Translations under genes and position numbers: made by a program
Assembly: GCA_049687015.1 (NCBI GenBank)
Contig: JBAVIP010000020.1
Location: forward strand, 1-64,000
Source: Methylotenera_A sp049687015
GTDB taxonomy: Bacteria > Pseudomonadota > Gammaproteobacteria > Burkholderiales > Methylophilaceae
Reading direction: 5' to 3'
Length of the DNA: 64,000 nt
Notes under the pieces: model-generated
What the model saw: only the letters and a program-made list of their open reading frames with translations
Told to the model about the DNA's origin: nothing
Database searches by the model: none
Shown: positions 1 through 8,211 of the stretch, piece after piece
How the letters are laid out: each line of letters begins with the position of its first letter
How positions within the stretch are numbered: position 1 is the stretch's first letter

Positions 1-128
1 TGACACGTATTGCAGTGTGTTGAATAAAGCAATTCACCCCGCGATTCATCAGGCGCTCTGGCATGCGCCAAGGAAGTCATGCCGCAGCATACGCATAATG
101 CAAAAACCAACTGTTTTATTATACTCAT
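1..128 (-). CDS. Cytochrome c, 5' end only (runs off the window)
   Basis: Only the first 42 codons are inside the window. They read as a signal peptide (MSIIKQLVFALCVCC, then a cut near SLAHA) followed by mature sequence ending in CNTC, with a partial next codon CA that fits His or Gln. This is the start of a CxxCH heme c site, so I infer a periplasmic c-type cytochrome. The ATG at 128 follows an AAGGA ribosome site seven bases upstream. The gene is too short for the usual ORF cut-off. A repeated GTGCAAACACGTA motif lies about 100 bases upstream of its start. Family within the cytochromes c cannot be told. Confidence 0.75.
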   Translation of the reverse strand, partial: MSIIKQLVFALCVCCGMTSLAHARAPDESRGELLYSTHCNTC

Positions 129-229
129 TAGATGTCCTTCATACTCCGGATGATCTCTGCGCTCATTCCTCAACTCACTATTCACTTGCTTAGTACCAAT
201 ATATAGAAGTTTGGCCGATGAAAAAACTA

Positions 230-251
230 GTGCAAACACGTATGCAAACAC
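230..251. promoter_or_regulatory. GTGCAAACACGTA motif upstream of the cytochrome c gene
   Basis: The 13 bases GTGCAAACACGTA at 230-242 recur exactly at 3164-3176 upstream of the L,D-transpeptidase gene. A partial second copy, TGCAAACAC, follows at 243-251. The site lies about 100 bases upstream of the cytochrome c start. I infer a shared regulator site; none is known to me with this exact sequence. Confidence 0.35.
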
Positions 252-267
252 CTACTTTCGGCATAAA

Positions 268-1992
268 TCACATGGTACCTTTGATTAAAGTGCGCAATTC
301 GGCCAATGGGCGGGTATTGAGCACCTCCTGTTTTTCCAGCCAGCCGCGCCGTGCCTGCCCAACTCCGTAGCGCAAATTGGAAAACTCAAAGCAGCTATGC
401 GCATCCGAATTGATGCTGATTAAAACACCTTCATCCTTTGCCATTTTGCAGTAAGTGTCAAGTAAATCAAGACGTTCAGGATGCGCATTTAGTTCAAGGA
501 AGCAGCCGCGGTTTTTGGCTTTCCTTATGATGCGCAGCATGTCGACATCATAAGGCGCCCTTTTTTCCAGGAGCCGTCCTGTGGGATGCGCCAGCAGGGT
601 AAAGTGCGGGTGTTCCATGGCGCGAATAATGCGCTCGGTCTGCCTGGTGCGCGATAGATCAAACTTGCTGTGTACCGCACCAACTACCAGATCCAGGCGG
701 CCCAGCACTTTATCCGGCAGGTCTAGGCTGCCATCTTCAAGAATATCTACCTCGATGCCTTTAAGCAAGGTGATGCCGCTAAGCTCCGAATTAAGCCGGT
801 CTATCTCATCGCACTGGCGCAACAACTGCTCTGGATCAAGGCCATGGGCAATGGTGAGGCGGCGGGAATGCTCGGTAATCGCCAGGTATTCAAACCCCAT
901 TTCCTGCGCCGCCAGTGCCATGTCGCGCAGGCTGTCGTGGCCATCGGTGGCTTTAGTATGCGCGTGGAGATCGCCTTTAAGGTCAGCCGTCTCCACCAGT
1001 TTTGGCAGCCGTCCGGCACGCGCAGCCTCGATCTCGCCGCGATCCTCGCGCAGTTCCGGCGGAATATACGGCAGGCCAACAGCGCGGTAGACCGATTCCT
1101 CCGTCTCGCCAGCAATAGATTTACCGGCGCGGAATACGCCGTATTCGCTGACCTTGAGCCCTAGTTTCTGCGCGATGCGGCGGATGGCGATATTATGCGC
1201 CTTAGAGCCTGTAAAATAGTGTAAAGCCGAACCATAGCTTGTTTCATCCACGACACGCAAATCCACTTGCAACCCGCATTTCAGCGACACACTGGCCCGC
1301 GTGCTGCCTGCAGAAAGTACTTGCACAACCTCATCGTAAGCCGTGAAATGCCGCATGACAGCATCAGGCGCAGAGGATGTTGCCAAAATGTCCAAGTCAC
1401 CTACCGTTTCACGCATGCGCCGAAAACTGCCAGCCACTACTACATGATTGATGTTTGGACTCTTCTGCAGATAAGCGATAAGCGATTCGGCGTACTGCGC
1501 AGCCGTCGCCAGCTTAAAGCGACGGACTTGACTGGCGTGCGCCTCCACCGCCTTCAGAATATTCAACTCGGTCTTCTCGCCGAAGCCGGGCAGATTTCTG
1601 ATGCGGCCGTCACGCGCCGCCCGATGCAGCTGTTCCACCGTCTGTACATCAAGGTGATGGTAAAGTGCATTAACCCGTTTCGGGCCAAGTCCGGGAACAT
1701 GCAATAACTCGGTGATGGCGGGCGGTAACTCACTGCGCAGCCTCTGCAACAAACTGCAGCTTCCGGTAGAAACGATCTCGATAATTTTGGCAGCGAGATC
1801 TTCGCCAACACCTGGCAACTGGGTCAGGTCAAAATCTTTTTTTAGTAATGCCCTTACATCTTGCGGCAGTTCACTTAAGATACGGGCCGCTTTGCGGTAG
1901 GCAAGGATGCGAAACCGATTGGCAGCTTCAATCTCCAGCAGGTCGGCGATTTCTTCGAAAATTGCTGCGATATCCGCATTATGCACTGGCAT
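268..1992 (-). CDS. polX: DNA polymerase/3'-5' exonuclease PolX
   Basis: Bacterial family X DNA polymerase, used in gap filling during base excision repair in the cytoplasm. The 574 residues match the usual length of about 570. Three helix-hairpin-helix motifs are visible (LPGVGEDLA at 59, VPGLGPKRV at 99, LPGFGEKTE at 134). The nucleotidyltransferase site GSF...GDLDIL lies near 188-203, with the third acidic residue in QVDLRVVD near 242. The C-terminal PHP exonuclease domain starts at GDLHAHTKATDGHD (about 340) and keeps its His and Asp ligands (TEHS, GIEVDI, AHPTG, NSDAHS). Both active sites look intact. Hsp20 lies upstream on the same strand, separated by a strong stem-loop. Confidence 0.95.
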   Translation of the reverse strand: MPVHNADIAAIFEEIADLLEIEAANRFRILAYRKAARILSELPQDVRALLKKDFDLTQLPGVGEDLAAKIIEIVSTGSCSLLQRLRSELPPAITELLHVPGLGPKRVNALYHHLDVQTVEQLHRAARDGRIRNLPGFGEKTELNILKAVEAHASQVRRFKLATAAQYAESLIAYLQKSPNINHVVVAGSFRRMRETVGDLDILATSSAPDAVMRHFTAYDEVVQVLSAGSTRASVSLKCGLQVDLRVVDETSYGSALHYFTGSKAHNIAIRRIAQKLGLKVSEYGVFRAGKSIAGETEESVYRAVGLPYIPPELREDRGEIEAARAGRLPKLVETADLKGDLHAHTKATDGHDSLRDMALAAQEMGFEYLAITEHSRRLTIAHGLDPEQLLRQCDEIDRLNSELSGITLLKGIEVDILEDGSLDLPDKVLGRLDLVVGAVHSKFDLSRTRQTERIIRAMEHPHFTLLAHPTGRLLEKRAPYDVDMLRIIRKAKNRGCFLELNAHPERLDLLDTYCKMAKDEGVLISINSDAHSCFEFSNLRYGVGQARRGWLEKQEVLNTRPLAELRTLIKGTM

Positions 1993-2051
1993 AACTGCTT
2001 TTTAATTGCATCTAGCTTGGCATCGAAGCCTGAGGCCCTAATTTTCACCCA

Positions 2052-2079
2052 CTCGCTAACACCGTCAGATGTTAGCGAG
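2052..2079. terminator. 10-bp perfect stem-loop between hsp20 and polX
   Basis: CTCGCTAACA at 2052-2061 is perfectly complementary to TGTTAGCGAG at 2070-2079, with an 8-base loop. It lies in the 104-base gap after hsp20 and before polX, both leftward. No U-run follows on either strand, so it may be a transcript-end or RNA-stability hairpin, or an operator for polX, rather than a classic terminator. Confidence 0.5.
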
Positions 2080-2096
2080 ACTAGAAGCAAGACCTT

Positions 2097-2615
2097 TTAC
2101 TGAACAGTGATATTGCGCTTTTTAGATGATTCCAGCTTGGGCAACGTAATCTCCAGAATGCCATCTTTCAGGTTTGCAACAGTTTTAGAGGTATCTACAT
2201 TTGCAGGCACCGTAATGGAACGCGCAAAGGAAGAACTGGAAATTTCGTGCCGATGATAATCGCCCTTTTCCTCTTTTTTCTCGCTACGGGATTGCCCTTT
2301 AATAGATAACACATTATCTGCAAGCGACACGCTGATGTCTTTCTTTTCAATACCGGGAATCTCGGCACGTACCAGCACTTCATTATCCCGATCCACCACG
2401 TCCAGACTGGGCATGCGCAACCCTTCAGCCTCAAACAGGTTATCCAGTGCTGTAAAATCGCCCCAGCGCCTTACTGAAGGCCAGTTACGTCCAAAAAAGC
2501 GGTCAAACGCGCGCTCCATCTCGGCAATGGGATGCTGCAGCGCTGGCCAGGAGGTTTTTGCTACCTCTTTACTTCCGGTCTTTACAGGAATGTTTCCTTT
2601 GTTGTCTGTGTCCAT
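2097..2615 (-). CDS. Small heat shock protein, Hsp20/alpha-crystallin family
   Basis: ATP-independent holdase chaperone that binds unfolding cytoplasmic proteins. The alpha-crystallin domain covers roughly residues 70-172, with the typical A/EIPGIEKKDISVSL strand and an LKDGILEITLPK segment near the end, close to the family's GxLxxxxPK signature. An upstream in-frame ATG at 2654 exists, but I chose 2615 (172 aa): the sequence GAAGGAGAAACTC sits directly before this ATG as a strong ribosome site. The N-terminal 65 residues are variable, as usual. No sigma-32 promoter of consensus type was recognised upstream. It sits with other stress genes (DUF2934, PolX), so stress induction is likely but unproven. 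Confidence 0.93.
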   Translation of the reverse strand: MDTDNKGNIPVKTGSKEVAKTSWPALQHPIAEMERAFDRFFGRNWPSVRRWGDFTALDNLFEAEGLRMPSLDVVDRDNEVLVRAEIPGIEKKDISVSLADNVLSIKGQSRSEKKEEKGDYHRHEISSSSFARSITVPANVDTSKTVANLKDGILEITLPKLESSKKRNITVQ

Positions 2616-2805
2616 GAGTTTCTCCTTCAAATATAAATAGAACTTTTTCATCATTGCTTGTTTAATTTAAGTAAGTGCATCTTTTCCAATTAATTGCTCG
2701 AAAGACAACACGCGGGCAATGTCAGCCAGAATCTTCGCTTCCACGCAGAAACATCAACTCGGAATTAGCCGCCTGACATTCATATCTACGGGGGGGGTAT
2801 GGGCA

Positions 2806-3021
2806 TCATTGCTGCATCTCAGCTTCGGCTTCAAGCCAGTCCTGAATTTCATGTCCTGGTTCATAGCCGCGCGCATCTGCCTTGTAATAAGCAGACACAG
2901 CAATACGAGAAACCAGGTCTTCATTATCAGGTACTTTTTCCGGCTCAATGCCAACCATCGGCTTGGGCTTAATTGAGCCTTTTCCATCTGCTTTTGAAGG
3001 TTTCACTTTTAAAGGGTTCAC
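2806..3021 (-). CDS. DUF2934 domain small protein
   Basis: A 71-residue basic protein whose C-terminal half, IAVSAYYKADARGYEPGHEI followed by QDWLEAEAEM, is the DUF2934 pattern (an IAxxAY...RG..PG...DWLEAE core). Function of the family is unknown. In many proteobacteria such genes sit near Hsp20 and stress genes, as here with hsp20 just downstream on the same strand. The first 30 residues are rich in Lys and Pro. The gap to hsp20 (2616-2805) shows nothing recognisable apart from a run of eight G at about 2790. Confidence 0.8.
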   Translation of the reverse strand: MNPLKVKPSKADGKGSIKPKPMVGIEPEKVPDNEDLVSRIAVSAYYKADARGYEPGHEIQDWLEAEAEMQQ

Positions 3022-3150
3022 TTAGCCTCCGATTTAACGTTCCAGCACCACAATAATTGAAGTCGGCGGCACTAATCTCAAGTAGAAATTAGACAACTAT
3101 GCGTTGTTAGGCATGCGCCGCCGAAATGCATAATGTAATGGACTGGTATG

Positions 3151-3190
3151 TACGTGTAAATGAGTGCAAACACGTAAGGGCTAACCCTTA
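3151..3190. promoter_or_regulatory. TACGTGT...ACACGTA dyad upstream of the L,D-transpeptidase
   Basis: TACGTGT at 3151-3157 and ACACGTA at 3170-3176 form a perfect 7-bp inverted repeat with a 12-base spacer. The right half includes the 13-mer GTGCAAACACGTA that is also found at 230-242. A short hairpin TAAGGG/CCCTTA (3175-3190) overlaps it. Position about 75-120 bases upstream of the start fits an activator site. TACGTA-like cores are typical of NarL/FixJ-family response regulators; the assignment here is inference. Confidence 0.4.
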
Positions 3191-3249
3191 TATTTTTGCA
3201 ACTGGTTGCTGCAGTAGCCTTGCTGTTATGATGCCTGTGTTATGCGTTA

Positions 3250-4170
3250 ATGATGTCATCATCAGTTCAGGCTGAAAGAAAAGAGAGAATAGAATTGCGT
3301 TTTATATGGCCAGCCATTTTGGCGTTTTATCTGCCTTTTGCAATGGCGGAATCGCCTGAGTTCCCCATTGCAGGCGGTGTGTTTGAATATACCGTTCAGC
3401 CCGGCGATTATCTTATCAAGATTGGTGCGCGGTTTGGTATAGCTGCCGCAGTGCTGTCACGCGAGAACGACCTGAAGTACGACGCCAGGCTGATGCCGGG
3501 CAAAAAGCTGATGATTGATAACCGGCACATCGTGCCGGAAGTGCGGGAGGAAGGACTGCTCATCAACCTGCCGCAGCGCATGCTCTATTATTTTCGTAAT
3601 TGGGCGTTGGTGGCCGCCTACCCGGTGGGATTGGGCAAGCCAAGCTGGCCGACACCGGCAGGCAGTTTCACTGTGATCGACAAAGCGGTCAACAAGGCCT
3701 GGCGCGTGCCGAAATCCATTCAGGAGGAGATGCGGCGCGAAGGCCAGATAGTGAAGACTGAAGTGCCGCCGGGTCCCGATAATCCGCTCGGCAAGCACTG
3801 GCTGGGGCTAAGCCTGACATCAATCGGCATTCACGGCACCATCGCGCCGGCCAGCATTTACCATTTCCAGAGCCATGGCTGCATCCGTTTGCATCCTGAT
3901 GACATTGAAGCCCTGTTTGATCAGGTTGGCCCTGGAGCGACTGGCAGTATTATTTATGCGCCACTGCTGCTGACAGAATCGGATGGGCACATTTTTCTTG
4001 AGGTGCATCGGGATATTTATAATGAAAGCGATGTCTCACTGGCGGCGCTTGAACAGCTGGCGAACAATGCCATGCTGAATGATCGTATTGACTGGGTGCG
4101 AGCCAGTGCTGTACTAGAGCAGATGGATGGCATTGCACGCGACGTGACACTTTACTCCCAAATTCAATGA
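3250..4170 (+). CDS. L,D-transpeptidase (YkuD) with LysM domain
   Basis: Periplasmic enzyme of the ErfK/YbiS/YkuD family, which forms 3-3 crosslinks in peptidoglycan or attaches proteins to it. A LysM-like segment (YTVQPGDYLIKIGARFGI, about 47-64) precedes the YkuD domain. The catalytic motif HG...SHGCIRL is intact (GIHGT at 193, SHGCIRL at 208). The ORF opens at ATG 3250, but a TTG at 3295 preceded by GAGAGAA would give MRFIWPAILAFYLPFAMA, a cleaner signal peptide cut before ESPEF. I consider 3295 at least as likely. DUF882 follows 21 bases downstream, so the two envelope genes are probably co-transcribed. Confidence 0.9.
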   Translation: MMSSSVQAERKERIELRFIWPAILAFYLPFAMAESPEFPIAGGVFEYTVQPGDYLIKIGARFGIAAAVLSRENDLKYDARLMPGKKLMIDNRHIVPEVREEGLLINLPQRMLYYFRNWALVAAYPVGLGKPSWPTPAGSFTVIDKAVNKAWRVPKSIQEEMRREGQIVKTEVPPGPDNPLGKHWLGLSLTSIGIHGTIAPASIYHFQSHGCIRLHPDDIEALFDQVGPGATGSIIYAPLLLTESDGHIFLEVHRDIYNESDVSLAALEQLANNAMLNDRIDWVRASAVLEQMDGIARDVTLYSQIQ

Positions 4171-4191
4171 AATTAAGGATAAACTATCGCT

Positions 4192-4749
4192 ATGGATAAT
4201 AAAATTTGCAAAGGACGCCGTGGTCTACTTAAGGCCGGTATGGCATTCGCGCTGACGGGCCTAAGTGCGCGCCCTGCTTTTGCTGCTTTCGAACAAGGTA
4301 ACACGGCGGTGCGCGAGCTGGCTTTCTACAACTTGCACACTGGCGAGAATCTTAAAACTGCCTACTGGGCCGAGGGTAATTACTTGCCGGATGCGTTAGC
4401 TGATATCAATCATATTCTGCGTGATTTCCGCAATGACCAGACACTTCCCATCGAGATACCTTTACTTGATCTGCTGCATGGCCTCCACAGCACGCTAGGT
4501 ACCGTGCAGCCGTTCCATATCGTATCAGGTTATCGTTCCCCGGCCACCAACGCTACTTTAGCCGCCAATACAGATGGTGTCGCCAAGGGCAGCCTGCACA
4601 TGCAGGCCAAAGCGGTCGATCTTTATATTGAAGGCGTTCCTTTGGATGAATTGCGGCGTGCTGCCATTGCCTTGCGTGGGGGTGGTGTCGGCTACTATCC
4701 CAAATCTAACTTCGTGCATGTCGATATTGGCCGAATTCGCAGCTGGTAA
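4192..4749 (+). CDS. DUF882 (YcbK-like, peptidase M15 fold) exported protein
   Basis: A 185-residue protein of the DUF882/YcbK family, related to zinc D,D-carboxypeptidases of peptidase family M15. The N-terminus has a Tat-type signal: KGRRGLLKAG with the twin arginines at 9-10, a hydrophobic stretch and a cut near ARPAFA. Metal-site motifs are visible: SGYRSPATN, SLHMQAKAVDL (the HxxxxxxD pair) and HVDIGRIRSW at the end. It likely acts on peptidoglycan in the periplasm. It lies 21 bases after the L,D-transpeptidase gene, and this pair is a common arrangement. It ends 30 bases from a convergent MFS gene. Confidence 0.9.
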   Translation: MDNKICKGRRGLLKAGMAFALTGLSARPAFAAFEQGNTAVRELAFYNLHTGENLKTAYWAEGNYLPDALADINHILRDFRNDQTLPIEIPLLDLLHGLHSTLGTVQPFHIVSGYRSPATNATLAANTDGVAKGSLHMQAKAVDLYIEGVPLDELRRAAIALRGGGVGYYPKSNFVHVDIGRIRSW

Positions 4750-4778
4750 CTTGCAGGCAGCTTACGAATTCTTTAGGT

Positions 4779-6017
4779 TTAATTGTCACTGGGAACAGAT
4801 GCAGACACTGCCATATCGGGTCGTAAAATAAGGAATGCCATAATTGCAGAAAAAGCAAGGCTTGCTGCCGCAACGAAAGGGATAACTGGGTGCAGCAACC
4901 ACAGTCCGCCTGCTATTAACGAAGCAGGCAGGTAGATCATACCAGTCACAAAGTTATACATGCCAATGGCTGACGCGCGCCGCTCCAGCTCAATATCGAC
5001 GATAAACGCCTTGTTTTGGGCTTCATCAATCGCGTAGAACAACCCATAAATAATAAACAATGCAATCATCTGCCACTGCGTGGTTGCGAAAGCGAAACCC
5101 AGGCACATGACTAGATAAATCATGTAGCCCAGCATAATCATTCGCGCCCTTCCTACCCGATCGCCGAGTTTACCTATTAGTGGTGAAGCAATGACACATG
5201 CAATATTGAATAGTGCGTAGAGCAACACAACATCTTTGACCGAGAATCCAACACTATGAGCGCGTAACAGCAAAAAGCCAAAGCTGAAATAAGCCAGCGA
5301 AAAGATGCCTGCCGGAACGAGGTAGCGCTTAAATTGTGGGCTTAGCGTTTTCCATGTCTCAAACATATTCTCGTGCCGGCGTTTAGGTGCCGGTTGATCC
5401 TTAATTAGGCTCAAGGCCACAATACTAAGCACCGCTGGCACCATTGCAACCCAGAACAGGATTAGGTATGTTGAAGCATCATCACCTAGCCAAAAAAGCA
5501 GGCCATAGGCGATCAGTGGGCCGAAAATAGCACCCGCTTTGTCGAGTGCTTTGTGTATGCCAAACGAGTAACCTCTTTTTTCGTCGCCTGCGACAGCCGA
5601 AAGCCAGGCATCACGAGGCGGCCCTCTAAACCCTTTCCCCAAGCGTTCGATGACGCGAAATACACTTAACCCAACCACGGAACTGGAGACCAGCAGAATG
5701 ATTTTTGCCAGTGTGGAGAAACCGTAGCCAGCCAATGCTAAAATTTTGCGTTTTCCGGTACGGTCCGATAACCAGCCAGAAAAATAATTCAAGGAAGATG
5801 CGGAAAGATCAGCTAAGCCCTCAATCAATCCCAGCAAGGCTGCCGAGGCGCCAGCAACAGTAGTGAAGAATACCGCAAAGACCGAAAATATCATCTCAGA
5901 GCTGAGATCGGTCAGCAAACTTACAAACCCAAGCTTAAGCACGTCGGAATGCACACTAAACCTGCTTGCAGCAGGCTCTGGCAGGATTACCTTGTTGCTG
6001 TTGCGCTTAGAGTTCAT
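4779..6017 (-). CDS. MFS transporter, substrate unknown
   Basis: A 412-residue inner membrane carrier with about 12 hydrophobic segments. The family signature between helices 2 and 3 (LSDRTGKRKILALAGYG) and the loop RVIERLGKGFRGPPRDAWLS are clear; the latter is typical of an uncharacterised MFS subgroup sharing the GKGxRxxPRD motif. The second half keeps LGDRVGRARMIMLGY. No substrate can be assigned. The gene is convergent with DUF882 and divergent from the gene at 6195, so it is likely its own transcription unit. Confidence 0.85.
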   Translation of the reverse strand: MNSKRNSNKVILPEPAASRFSVHSDVLKLGFVSLLTDLSSEMIFSVFAVFFTTVAGASAALLGLIEGLADLSASSLNYFSGWLSDRTGKRKILALAGYGFSTLAKIILLVSSSVVGLSVFRVIERLGKGFRGPPRDAWLSAVAGDEKRGYSFGIHKALDKAGAIFGPLIAYGLLFWLGDDASTYLILFWVAMVPAVLSIVALSLIKDQPAPKRRHENMFETWKTLSPQFKRYLVPAGIFSLAYFSFGFLLLRAHSVGFSVKDVVLLYALFNIACVIASPLIGKLGDRVGRARMIMLGYMIYLVMCLGFAFATTQWQMIALFIIYGLFYAIDEAQNKAFIVDIELERRASAIGMYNFVTGMIYLPASLIAGGLWLLHPVIPFVAAASLAFSAIMAFLILRPDMAVSASVPSDN

Positions 6018-6194
6018 GATTTAGTGATCTCTTAATGTTGGAACGCTTTTGAATTTAGCGCCATACTAATCTTACAGCAAAGAATAGTAACTTCAATCGC
6101 GCAACCAATATGTTGCTGCTTTTGTAGCGGTAACCTCTATATTTTGCCAGGCAATGTGCTAATCTTTGCCAAATAGAAAAACATTGGAATCTTG

Positions 6195-6782
6195 ATGAAC
6201 GACCGTATCCAGCAATTGCTTGACCAAATTACCGCGCTTGAGGATGAGCTGCGTACTGCACTTAACGAACAACAATCGAGCATGTTTTTCCAAATCAAGG
6301 GAAAACGCGTTGAATTTGAGCAATCCATCAAAGAAACACACCATAGGCTTAAAATGAATTTCTTTCGCTGGCTGGTGACCTATCGCCCGCAGAATCTGAT
6401 TACTGGCCCAATTATTTACTCATTGATTATTCCGTTACTCGTTACGGATATATTCATTACTTTTTATCAACTGACTTGTTTTCCGGTTTATGGCATCAAG
6501 AAAGTGCGTCGCGCTGATTACATCATATTTGACCGGCAACAACTTAATTACCTCAATTTCATCGAAAAATTTCACTGTACTTATTGTGCCTATGGCGCGG
6601 GCATGATTGCCTACATCAGTGAAATCGTGGCGCGCACCGAGCAGTACTTCTGCCCCATCAAACATGCTCGAAAAATTCTCGGCACGCATGCCCGTTATGC
6701 ACGGTTTTTAGACTTTGGCGAAGCCGAAAACTATGAAGCAAAACTTGAGGAATACCGTATTGCACTAAATAAAGAACGCTAG
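6195..6782 (+). CDS. Conserved membrane-associated protein of unknown function
   Basis: A 195-residue protein not assigned to a named family. Residues 1-50 are a predicted coiled coil with many Gln and Glu. A hydrophobic stretch follows near 75-105 (IYSLIIPLLVTDIFITFYQL), then a cytoplasmic-looking tail with a CTYC pair and a further Cys in QYFCPIKHA. The Cys arrangement could bind metal, but this is a guess. I start at the ATG 6195 rather than the TTG 6192; GGAA lies five bases before it. The beta-CASP nuclease gene begins 15 bases downstream, so the two are probably co-expressed. Confidence 0.75.
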   Translation: MNDRIQQLLDQITALEDELRTALNEQQSSMFFQIKGKRVEFEQSIKETHHRLKMNFFRWLVTYRPQNLITGPIIYSLIIPLLVTDIFITFYQLTCFPVYGIKKVRRADYIIFDRQQLNYLNFIEKFHCTYCAYGAGMIAYISEIVARTEQYFCPIKHARKILGTHARYARFLDFGEAENYEAKLEEYRIALNKER

Positions 6783-6797
6783 AAAGGGAAAAGTAAA

Positions 6798-8174
6798 ATG
6801 AAATTAAAATTTCTCGGCGCGACCGGAACCGTCACCGGATCAAAATACCTGCTTACCTGTGAAACCGACTCAGGCGGCATGATGCGTATTCTGGTTGATT
6901 GCGGGCTGTTCCAGGGGCTTAAACAGTTGCGACTTAGAAATTGGGCGCAACTGCCAGTCAGCCCAAAAGATATAGATGCGGTGGTGCTGACGCATGCGCA
7001 TATCGACCACAGTGGCTACCTGCCGCTGCTGGTGAAAAATGGATTCTCCGGCAAGGTGTATTGTACAGAAGCCACGCGTGACTTATGCGAAATTTTGTTG
7101 CCAGATTCAGCACATCTGCAAGAAGAAGAAGCCGATTACGCCAACCGGCGTGGTTTTTCAAAGCATCACCCAGCGTTGCCGCTTTATACGAAAGAAGATG
7201 CGCAAGCGGCGCTTGAACTGCTCTCTCCCGTTGCTTTTGAACAGGACGTTAATTTGGATGGTGGTTTGACGCTAAGATTTTCTCCAAACGGGCACATTCT
7301 GGGTTCGGCCTTTGTGCGTATTCACAACAAAAAAACCTCTATTCTGTTTTCCGGCGACATTGGTCGACCCAATGACATTTTAATGAAAGCGCCTGTGCGC
7401 ATTAAGCAGGCCGATTACCTGGTACTTGAATCCACTTATGGCAATCGCCTGCATGACAGGGACGATCCTAAAAGCAAGCTGGCGGCGATTATTAATAAAA
7501 CGGCAAAGCGCAGAGGTATTGTCCTCATCCCAGTATTTGCTGTGGGACGTGCACAAGAGCTGCTTTATTACATTCATCTACTTAAATCATCAGGCGCCAT
7601 CGCCAACGATATTCCAGTGTATCTGAATAGCCCGATGGCGGTAGATGCCACTGCGATATTTAGCCATCATCGTGGCGAGCATCGCTTAACACCAGAACAA
7701 TGTAGTGCGCTTTGCCACACAGCGCACATGGTCAATAGCGTTGATCAGTCTAGAAGGCTAAACGAAACGAAAGGCCCGATGATTATCCTGTCCGCAAGCG
7801 GCATGGCTTCCGGCGGGCGTGTTGTGCATCATTTGAAGGCATTTGCACCCAAGCCCAATAATACAATTCTATTTGTTGGGTTTCAGGCCGCTGGCACACG
7901 CGGTTCTGCCATGCTGGATGGCGCTGAAAGCATCAAGATTCATGGCGAATATATTCCAGTACGTGCCAATGTTGAATTTATTTCAAATCTTTCCGCACAT
8001 GCGGATTATTCCGAAATTCTGGATTGGCTGGGAGGTTTCGAAAAGCCGCCAAAGAAGACATTTATTACCCACGGCGAGCCGGTTGCAGCAGACGCCATGC
8101 GGCTTCATATCGAAGAGACGCTGCGTTGGCAGGTGATTGTGCCGGATTATCTTGAGACTGTAACTTTGAGCTAA
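6798..8174 (+). CDS. Metallo-beta-lactamase/beta-CASP RNA-processing exonuclease
   Basis: A 458-residue protein of the CPSF73/YsgS-like group, cytoplasmic zinc nucleases acting on RNA. The zinc motif THAHIDHSG lies at 65-73, the second His/Asp ligands at GHILGSA and FSGDIGRP. The beta-CASP insert carries LESTYGNRLHD and LIPVFAVGRAQELLYY. The SASGMASGGRVVHHL motif and the final LSAHADYSEILDWL/ITHGEP ligands are present. Length is typical for the bacterial family, in which few members have known targets. It follows the CTYC membrane protein by 15 bases, with GAAAGGGAAAAG as ribosome site. Confidence 0.92.
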   Translation: MKLKFLGATGTVTGSKYLLTCETDSGGMMRILVDCGLFQGLKQLRLRNWAQLPVSPKDIDAVVLTHAHIDHSGYLPLLVKNGFSGKVYCTEATRDLCEILLPDSAHLQEEEADYANRRGFSKHHPALPLYTKEDAQAALELLSPVAFEQDVNLDGGLTLRFSPNGHILGSAFVRIHNKKTSILFSGDIGRPNDILMKAPVRIKQADYLVLESTYGNRLHDRDDPKSKLAAIINKTAKRRGIVLIPVFAVGRAQELLYYIHLLKSSGAIANDIPVYLNSPMAVDATAIFSHHRGEHRLTPEQCSALCHTAHMVNSVDQSRRLNETKGPMIILSASGMASGGRVVHHLKAFAPKPNNTILFVGFQAAGTRGSAMLDGAESIKIHGEYIPVRANVEFISNLSAHADYSEILDWLGGFEKPPKKTFITHGEPVAADAMRLHIEETLRWQVIVPDYLETVTLS

Positions 8175-8211
8175 TCAGATTGATTGCAGCAATAAAACTA
8201 TTTCTCGCAAG

